64,000 nt of DNA, from NCBI GenBank assembly GCA_020442165.1, contig JAGRKV010000051.1:434001-498000 (forward strand), written 5' to 3'. Origin of the DNA: Hyphomicrobiaceae bacterium. Lineage in GTDB: Bacteria; Pseudomonadota; Alphaproteobacteria; Rhizobiales; Hyphomicrobiaceae. The notes under the pieces were generated by a model that searched no databases, was not told where the DNA came from, and saw nothing but the letters and a program-made list of their open reading frames with translations. This document shows, piece after piece, positions 53,708 to 64,000 of this stretch; position 1 is the first letter of the stretch; every line of letters begins with the position of its first letter. The translations under genes and the position numbers were made by a program.

Positions 53708-54703
53708 ATGGCGATTTTGGTGACGGGTGGTGCCGGCTATATCGGCAGCCACATGGTTCTCGAGCTTGCCGACGCCGGTGAGCGCGTCGTCGTGCTCGAC
53801 AACTTGTCCACGGGATTTCGCTGGGCGGTGGATCCTAGGGCTGTTTTGGTCGTGGGCGACATTGGCGATCAGCAACTCGTTCGCGGCGTCGTCAAGAAGC
53901 ATGACATCGAAGCAATCATCCATTTCGCTGGTTCAATCGTGGTCCCGGATTCGGTGTCTGATCCGCTGGGCTACTACAACAACAATACCGTGAAATCGCG
54001 CGCGCTGATGGAAGTGGCGGTCGAGACGGGTGTGCGGAACTTTATCTTCTCGTCAACTGCGGCTGTCTACGGCAACCCCAAGTCAAACCCGGTGGGGGAG
54101 GATGCACAGCCGCAACCGATGTCGCCTTACGGCTCGTCCAAGCTGATGACGGAAATCATGCTGGGGGATGCCGGTCGGGCGCACAATCTGCGCTATGTGG
54201 CGCTGCGCTATTTCAATGTGGCCGGTGCTGACCCGCAGGGACGGTCAGGACAGTCCACGCCACGGGCGACACATCTCATCAAGGTTGCCTGCGAGACGTC
54301 GCTGGGCCAGCGCTCACACATGGAAGTTTTCGGCACCGACTACGACACCATCGACGGCACTTGCGTGCGCGACTACATCCATGTGCGGGATCTAGCCCGC
54401 GCCCATTCCGCGGCACTTGCTCATCTGCGGGCTGGCGGCGCCTGCGATATTTTCAACTGCGGCTATTCGAAGGGCTACTCGGTGCTGCAAGTGATCGATG
54501 CGGTGAAGCGCGCTTCGGGCGTCGACTTCGAGGTACGGATGGCGCCTCGCCGGGCGGGAGATCCCGCGGCCATCGTCGCCCAGTCTGAAAAGATCCGGGC
54601 GGCCTTGGGCTGGAAGCCGGAACAGGACGATCTTGACCGGATCGTCGCGCATGCGCTCGCTTGGGAAGACAAGCTACCCGGCCTGAAACTCAAGGCCTCC
54701 TGA
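53708..54703 (+). CDS. galE: UDP-glucose 4-epimerase
   Basis: A 331-residue short-chain dehydrogenase-type epimerase. The NAD motif GGAGYIGSH starts the fold; the active site is completed by STAAVYG and Tyr-x3-Lys in PYGSSKLM, and YFNVAGADPQGR and ALGWKPEQDDLDRIV are GalE features. The ATG at 53708 is used; frames upstream add only low-quality sequence. It faces galU on the opposite strand, with about 250 bp of promoter region between. Confidence 0.94.
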   Translation: MAILVTGGAGYIGSHMVLELADAGERVVVLDNLSTGFRWAVDPRAVLVVGDIGDQQLVRGVVKKHDIEAIIHFAGSIVVPDSVSDPLGYYNNNTVKSRALMEVAVETGVRNFIFSSTAAVYGNPKSNPVGEDAQPQPMSPYGSSKLMTEIMLGDAGRAHNLRYVALRYFNVAGADPQGRSGQSTPRATHLIKVACETSLGQRSHMEVFGTDYDTIDGTCVRDYIHVRDLARAHSAALAHLRAGGACDIFNCGYSKGYSVLQVIDAVKRASGVDFEVRMAPRRAGDPAAIVAQSEKIRAALGWKPEQDDLDRIVAHALAWEDKLPGLKLKAS

Positions 54704-54933
54704 CGGTAGGCTCCGTAAGCAGCCAGTCCTATGCCCCGCGCGGGTGATACGGAGGCCGGCGTACCGCTCGGCGCGGCCATTTTTCCTGTTCTTTTTCGTG
54801 GTCTACACCTGGAATGCCCGGGTTTTTAGCCCCAATCTCGCCCTGAAGCTCGTCGAGTAACGAGGAGCAGCGTGCCATGCCGCTGCTGTCACCCGGTGCT
54901 GCCATCGCGGCGTGGGAGGAGGGAGGAGACGTG

Positions 54934-56235
54934 GTGCATCGTTTTGCCGGTTGGCCGTGGGCCGCAGCGCTGGAGGCTCGCCTTGTGCGGTGCGCGGTTC
55001 CGCGCGTTCCCACCATGGCGCTTTTGCTTTCGATCTTTGCCATTGTTTTGGTGCCTGCCGGGGCAGCAAGGCCGGAGGCTTCTTTTTCGCGCTGGCTGCA
55101 GGACGTGTGGCCGGACGCCGAAGCTGCCGGCGTGCGCCGGAGCACGTTCGATGCAGCCATCAAGGGGCTCGAGCCTGATAAATCGCTGCCCGATCTCATC
55201 CTGCCGGGCAAGGCGACGCCGACGATGAAGGGGCAGGCTGAGTTCACGCGGGCGCCGGGCGATTACCTCAACGGTTCGTATCTCGGCAAGCTGGCGCTGC
55301 AGGGCCGCGCCCTCATTGCCAAACACAAGTCGGTGCTTGAAAAGATCGAGCAGACTTACGGCGTCGATCGCTATTCGGTGGTTGCCATTTGGGGGCGTGA
55401 GACCGCATTCGGCACCTACAAGCTGCCACATGATGCGATCCGGGTGCTTGCGACGCAGGCCTACATGGGCCGGCGGAAGGATTTCTTCCGCCATGAGTTC
55501 GTGCTGGCGCTGAAGATGCTCGACGACGGCATCCCGCGCGAGAAGATGCGGGCCTCCTGGGCTGGGGCGATTGGACAGACGCAATTCCTGCCTTCCGAAT
55601 TCTACCAGCATGCGCGCGATCACGACCGCGACGGCATCGCCGACCTGTTCGATTCCGTTCCTGATGCGCTGGCGTCGGCGGCGCGGCAGCTGCAGGCCAA
55701 GGGCTGGGTGCGCGGGCGCACCTGGGGCTATGAGGTTGTCATCCCGCGGTCGTCCGATTGCGCGGAGGAGGGCCCGCCCGGCATTCGTTCCATTCGCGAT
55801 TGGGCCGCCATGGGCTACCAGCGTGTTGCGGGACGGCAATTTCCCGATGAAGTCATGGGGGAGCAGGCCTATCTCATGTCTCCAGCTGGGGCTTATGGGC
55901 CGTCATTCCTGGTGCTTGAGAATTTCCAGGTCATTCGCCGCTACAACACGTCGGACCTTTATGCCACGTTCGTGGGTAACCTCGCGGATCGCATGGCGGG
56001 GGGCGGCGATTTCGTCACTCCGTGGCAACCGATCGGGCCGCAAAAAACGCGACTCATCAGGTCGGTGCAGCAGGGGTTGCAGAAGGCTGGCTATGCAATC
56101 GACAAGATTGACGGTTTCATCGGTTCGGGCACGCGCCGCGAAGTCGGGCAATACGAGCGCAAGCACAAGCTCAAGGTCGACTGCTGGCCGACTGAGGCGG
56201 TGGAACGGCATGTGAGCGGCGGGGCGGGGCAGTAA
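54934..56235 (+). CDS. Lytic murein transglycosylase, MltB family, with peptidoglycan-binding domain
   Basis: About 433 residues. After an N-terminal hydrophobic signal (LLLSIFAIVLVPAGAA) the MltB-type catalytic domain follows; the catalytic Glu is in VAIWGRETAFGTYKLP, with YMGRRKDFFRHEFVLALKML and AGAIGQTQFLPSEFYQ near it. Residues 375-430 are a C-terminal peptidoglycan-binding PG_binding_1 domain (VQQGLQKAGYAIDKIDGFIGSGTRREV). GGGAGGAG lies 5 bp before GTG 54934, a strong ribosome site, though ATG 55015 is possible. The DUF459 gene follows closely. Confidence 0.9.
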   Translation: MHRFAGWPWAAALEARLVRCAVPRVPTMALLLSIFAIVLVPAGAARPEASFSRWLQDVWPDAEAAGVRRSTFDAAIKGLEPDKSLPDLILPGKATPTMKGQAEFTRAPGDYLNGSYLGKLALQGRALIAKHKSVLEKIEQTYGVDRYSVVAIWGRETAFGTYKLPHDAIRVLATQAYMGRRKDFFRHEFVLALKMLDDGIPREKMRASWAGAIGQTQFLPSEFYQHARDHDRDGIADLFDSVPDALASAARQLQAKGWVRGRTWGYEVVIPRSSDCAEEGPPGIRSIRDWAAMGYQRVAGRQFPDEVMGEQAYLMSPAGAYGPSFLVLENFQVIRRYNTSDLYATFVGNLADRMAGGGDFVTPWQPIGPQKTRLIRSVQQGLQKAGYAIDKIDGFIGSGTRREVGQYERKHKLKVDCWPTEAVERHVSGGAGQ

Positions 56236-56338
56236 CATGCCGGTGCCGGCGCGCCGGCGCGACGGGTATCTCGGCGAGCATTTCGCGCTATCGACAGGCA
56301 GGCGACATGCTGGCTGGTTTAGGGCTATAAGGCGACGC

Positions 56339-57808
56339 ATGTCATTGGAGCGATTCTGTCCGCCTGGGGCGGTCGACAGCATGGACCAGAAGCTCACGAG
56401 CACACATCGTTTCCTGTCACGCAGCTGCGCGCAGCATGCGGGTGCCATGCACATGCTTTTGCGTGTCCTTGTTGCCGCCTTCGCGTGGGTCATGGTGATC
56501 GCCTGCGCGGATCGGTCGGCATGGGCGCAATCTGCGGAAGATCTGTCCGGCGCAAGCTACATCACGCCATTCCCCGGAGGCGAGCGCTACAAGCTTCGTG
56601 TCATCGGAGATGAGTTCGGCGAAGGGATGCACGATGCGATCGCGGAGGCACTTGGCGGCGATCCGCGGCTTGACATCGAGAAGAAGGCCGCATGGCTTTC
56701 CGGGCTGACGCGACCGGATACGGAAGAAGAGCTGAAGCGGATTGCCGAGGACGCGGCGCGGGACAAGCCGCAGATTGCCGTCGTGATGTTCGGCAGCCTG
56801 GATCGCTGGTCCTATCGCGCGCCAGACGGCAGGCGCCATTCCGTCGGCTCGTCGGAGTGGCGGTCCGTTTATGCCAAGCGCACCGACCAGCTGATCCGCT
56901 CGTTGAGGTCTGCCGGGACAGCTGTCTACTGGGTTGGGCTGCCAATCATGCGGCGCGGCGAGGCCAACGAGGCAGCGCAGGTGCAGAACGAGATCTTCCG
57001 CGAGCGCGCCTATCTGTCGGGTGTGCGCTATATCGATGTGCAACAGGGCTTTGCCGGCGAACAGGGCGAGTATACGCCATATGGTCCAGATCTCGCGGGC
57101 AAGATCAGACTGCTTCGCGACTCCGACGGCATGCACATGACCGGAGCTGGTTACCAGAAGCTGGCGCACTTCGTCGAGCGCGAGCTGAAGCGTGATCTCA
57201 ACCAGGCGAAGAACGAGCGCGCCATCCCGCTGGCGGGAAGCGAAGCCGAACAGGCGCTCATCAATCCGATCCGGCATGCTGCAAAGCCTGCCTCGGGGGC
57301 AGGGGCATGGACGGCGTCCGCCATCGGCGCGGGTTCGGCCGCAGGAGCGAGTGGCGCTGCGGGCGACCAGCCGGCCGAGAACGGGCACATCAATTTGAAG
57401 ACCGCGACGAACGACGGCCGCGAACAGGTTCTTCCCATCGAGATTTTGCGTCCAGCGATACCGGCTGCTGTGATTGCTCTCGTCACGCGGCGCGAAAGTC
57501 CAGATCGCGCCTCGCAGATGGGCGACCAGGTCACGGATCAGATTCCCGGCGGACTGACGGTCATGAGTTCGATCACGCCGGGTGCGGAATCGACTGGTGC
57601 GGGCGGCAACCGGCATAAGGTATCGCCGGCGCAGACCCCGTATTTCCGGGTGCTCGTGAAGGGTGAGCGCATCGCATCACGCCCTGGCCGGGCTGACGAC
57701 ACGTCCTGGCCGCGACCGCAGGCGCCGGAGGCAGAGCCTTCCCGTGAGATCGTGCCCAATGCGGCACAAGACAGTGTGCCGCTGCCAACAGCCAAACCGC
57801 GGCGATAA
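56339..57808 (+). CDS. DUF459 SGNH-type hydrolase with long C-terminal tail
   Basis: About 489 residues. The signal sequence LRVLVAAFAWVMVIACADRSAWA lies in the N-terminal 70 residues. The DUF459/SGNH core (about 80-310) contains VIGDEFGEGM, where GDEF replaces the usual GDS nucleophile box, VVMFGSLDRW in place of the Asn box, and DSDGMHMT for the Asp-His pair. Residues 330-489 are a low-complexity Ala/Pro/Gly tail. The start is uncertain: ATGs at 56237, 56339, 56381 and 56447 are in frame. It lies close after the lytic transglycosylase gene, suggesting a wall-related role. Confidence 0.78.
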   Translation: MSLERFCPPGAVDSMDQKLTSTHRFLSRSCAQHAGAMHMLLRVLVAAFAWVMVIACADRSAWAQSAEDLSGASYITPFPGGERYKLRVIGDEFGEGMHDAIAEALGGDPRLDIEKKAAWLSGLTRPDTEEELKRIAEDAARDKPQIAVVMFGSLDRWSYRAPDGRRHSVGSSEWRSVYAKRTDQLIRSLRSAGTAVYWVGLPIMRRGEANEAAQVQNEIFRERAYLSGVRYIDVQQGFAGEQGEYTPYGPDLAGKIRLLRDSDGMHMTGAGYQKLAHFVERELKRDLNQAKNERAIPLAGSEAEQALINPIRHAAKPASGAGAWTASAIGAGSAAGASGAAGDQPAENGHINLKTATNDGREQVLPIEILRPAIPAAVIALVTRRESPDRASQMGDQVTDQIPGGLTVMSSITPGAESTGAGGNRHKVSPAQTPYFRVLVKGERIASRPGRADDTSWPRPQAPEAEPSREIVPNAAQDSVPLPTAKPRR

Positions 57809-57892
57809 CTGATCGCGCTGGCACGTCGGCTGACGCTGCGGCCGGTGCTGCTGTCAAAAGATGCGGTTCGTTTCTTGAATTGGGGACATGAA

Positions 57893-57920
57893 AAAAGCAC
57901 CGCCAATCGGCGGTGCTTTT
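57893..57920. terminator. Bidirectional terminator, 12-bp stem
   Basis: AAAAGCACCGCC (57893-57904) and GGCGGTGCTTTT (57909-57920), perfect 12-bp stem with AATC loop. The A-run and T-run make it a terminator in both directions: for the DUF459 gene and for gltD. Confidence 0.87.
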
Positions 57921-57956
57921 ATCGTTCAGGCATTCGCTACTGCTTCTCGGCGACTG

Positions 57957-59396
57957 TCAGCGCGGAAGCAGTGTCGAGCCCATCAAGGTCTTGTCGATCG
58001 AATGCGCGGCCTGGCGACCCTCGCGGATTGCCCATACGACCAGCGACTGACCACGGCGCATGTCACCAGCAACAAACAGCTTGTCGCGACCGGGCACGCG
58101 ATAGCTCATCTCGTCGCCGTCGATGCCCTTGAAGCGTCCGCGCGCGACGATGGGAAGCGACAACTCGTTCACGACGTCGGTCTCGATTGGGCCGGAGAAG
58201 CCCATGGCGAAAAGGACGAGGTCGGCGTCGAGTGCGCCTTCAGTACCTGGTATGGGCTTCAGCTTGTCGTCGACGCGGACGTAGTTCAGACGCTTGACCT
58301 TGCCGTTCTCGCCTTCGAAGCCGGTGGTGGAAATCTGATATTCGGTGGTCGCGCCTTCGGCCTGGCTCGACGAGATTCGCAGCTTCATCGGCCAATTCGG
58401 CCAATTCATCGCCTTGTTCTCCTTGACCGGCGGCTTGGGCATGATTTCGAGCTGGGTGACGGATATTGCACCCTGGCGGATCGACGTGCCGATGCAGTCG
58501 GAACCGGTGTCGCCGCCGCCGATGACGATGACGTGCTTATCGTTCGCCAGGATCTCATGCGTGCCCTGGGCCAGCGTCTCACCGGCGACGCGGCGGTTCT
58601 GCTGAGGCAGGAAGTCCATGGCGTAGTGGATGCCGTCGAGATCGCGGCCTGGAGCTGAGGCAAAGAAATCGAAGGGGTGCTCGGAACCACAGGTCAGAAG
58701 CAGTGCGTCGTGCTTGTCTTCGAGGCTCTTGACGGTGATGTCCTTGCCGACATGCGCATTGCAATGAAACCGCACGCCCTCGGCTTCCATCTGCTTGACG
58801 CGCCGGGCGATAATGGCCTTTTCCATCTTGAAGTCGGGAATGCCGTAAACGAGCAGGCCGCCTGGACGTGCATTCTTCTCGTAGAGATGAACCTCGTGGC
58901 CGGCGCGCGCCAGTTGCTGGGCGGCGGCAAGGCCGGCGGGGCCGGAACCAACCACGCCGATCGACTTGCCGGTCTTCTTCTCGGCGATCTGCGGTTTGAC
59001 GCGGCCCTCATCGAACGCACGGTCAGCAATCGCGCATTCTATGGTCTTGATGGCGACCGGCGTGTCATCGATGTTCAAGGTGCAGGACGCCTCGCACGGC
59101 GCGGGGCAAACGCGGCCTGTTACCTCGGGGAAATTGTTGGTCGAGGACAGGTTCTCGAATGCGGTCTGCCACTCGCCGTTATAGGTGAGGTCATTCCAGT
59201 CGGGGATCTGGTTGTTGACCGGGCAGCCGTTGTGACAATAGGGGATGCCACAGTCCATGCAGCGCGCAGCCTGGGTCTTCGTGTCCGCTTCGCTCAGCGG
59301 AGTGACGAATTCCCGATAGTTCTTGATGCGCTCTTCGACCGGCGCGTACTTGCGCTCGGCGCGGTCGAATTCCAGAAAACCGGTTGGCTTACCCAT
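57957..59396 (-). CDS. gltD: Glutamate synthase (NADPH) small subunit
   Basis: A 479-residue FAD/4Fe-4S subunit that passes electrons from NADPH to GltB for glutamate synthesis. N-terminal Cys clusters CMDCGIPYCHNGCPVNNQIP and CPAPCEASC bind 4Fe-4S centres; the FAD site is GSGPAGLAAAQQLARAGH; a second NADPH-binding site with VIGGGDTGSDC follows. It lies 48 bp after gltB on the same strand (gltB transcribed first), an ordinary gltBD operon. A strong terminator lies downstream. Confidence 0.95.
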   Translation of the reverse strand: MGKPTGFLEFDRAERKYAPVEERIKNYREFVTPLSEADTKTQAARCMDCGIPYCHNGCPVNNQIPDWNDLTYNGEWQTAFENLSSTNNFPEVTGRVCPAPCEASCTLNIDDTPVAIKTIECAIADRAFDEGRVKPQIAEKKTGKSIGVVGSGPAGLAAAQQLARAGHEVHLYEKNARPGGLLVYGIPDFKMEKAIIARRVKQMEAEGVRFHCNAHVGKDITVKSLEDKHDALLLTCGSEHPFDFFASAPGRDLDGIHYAMDFLPQQNRRVAGETLAQGTHEILANDKHVIVIGGGDTGSDCIGTSIRQGAISVTQLEIMPKPPVKENKAMNWPNWPMKLRISSSQAEGATTEYQISTTGFEGENGKVKRLNYVRVDDKLKPIPGTEGALDADLVLFAMGFSGPIETDVVNELSLPIVARGRFKGIDGDEMSYRVPGRDKLFVAGDMRRGQSLVVWAIREGRQAAHSIDKTLMGSTLLPR

Positions 59397-59444
59397 TTTT
59401 GTCGTCCGTCAGTCTTTTTCCAGCTTGCGTTGACCGATGCGAGT

Positions 59445-64000
<4,556 letters not shown>

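Noticed and set aside
57893-57920. Hairpin as a member of the palindromic repeat family
   Set aside because: Different sequence and loop; it behaves as an ordinary bidirectional terminator.

Overview
The window reads as chromosomal DNA of a GC-rich alphaproteobacterium, most likely Hyphomicrobiales (Rhizobiales) and perhaps Hyphomicrobium-like. I infer this from the gene families and from the SOS operator form GAAC-N7-GAAC ahead of imuA-imuB-dnaE2; no rRNA gene is present to confirm it. Coding density is high. I see no tRNA, rRNA, CRISPR array, phage or complete insertion sequence. Both edges cut genes: actP on the left and gltB on the right.

Layout. 1-5.8 kb: acetate symporter pair (DUF485-actP), an SLC13 permease with RCK_C domains, a small Cys-rich secreted protein, and mmsA divergent from a LysR regulator. 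6.9-14.4 kb: a signalling locus. One strand carries coiled-coil protein, membrane OmpA-type protein, Ras-like GTPase, histidine kinase and receiver protein; the other carries a CHASE2 membrane protein and a FecR-like exported protein. 14.4-20.3 kb: fused indolepyruvate ferredoxin oxidoreductase, DUF2853, an orphan TRAP-type binding protein and a periplasmic thioredoxin-like protein. 20.5-23.8 kb: metal handling (His-rich NicO exporter, DUF1007, His-rich ZnuA). 24-25.6 kb: two small secreted proteins and an L,D-transpeptidase. 26-32.5 kb: the SOS mutasome imuA-imuB-dnaE2, where dnaE2 carries two unusual extra segments. 32.5-35.4 kb: gamma-glutamyltransferase and thiO. 35.5-37.2 kb: a CDF metal exporter and its MerR regulator, flanked by two copies of a palindromic repeat, then a tautomerase. 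37.4-41.1 kb: a fused MFS/PlsC/acyl-ACP synthetase with twin operators upstream. 41.5-44.4 kb: thiS and thiG-thiE around a TetR/DUF1348 pair. 44.5-49.4 kb: CHAD protein, hemH, an SPFH protein and two NfeD-like proteins. 49.5-57.8 kb: envelope and sugar-nucleotide genes (kdsD-like, beta-barrel protein, galU, galE, lytic transglycosylase, DUF459 hydrolase). 58-64 kb: gltD and gltB.

The best candidate for an undescribed system is the 6.9-14.4 kb locus. Its central protein has a cytosolic part with a segment resembling Roadblock/longin folds (typical small-GTPase partners), one membrane span and a periplasmic OmpA peptidoglycan-binding domain. It overlaps the GTPase gene by 4 bp and lies in one tight series with a soluble histidine kinase. 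This suggests, as inference only, that envelope state is passed through a GTPase switch to a phosphorelay. Other notable items are a palindromic repeat that supplies the stop codon of two genes, hairpin-bearing extra DNA inside dnaE2, and several clear operators (LexA, MerR-type, twin TetR-like dyads).
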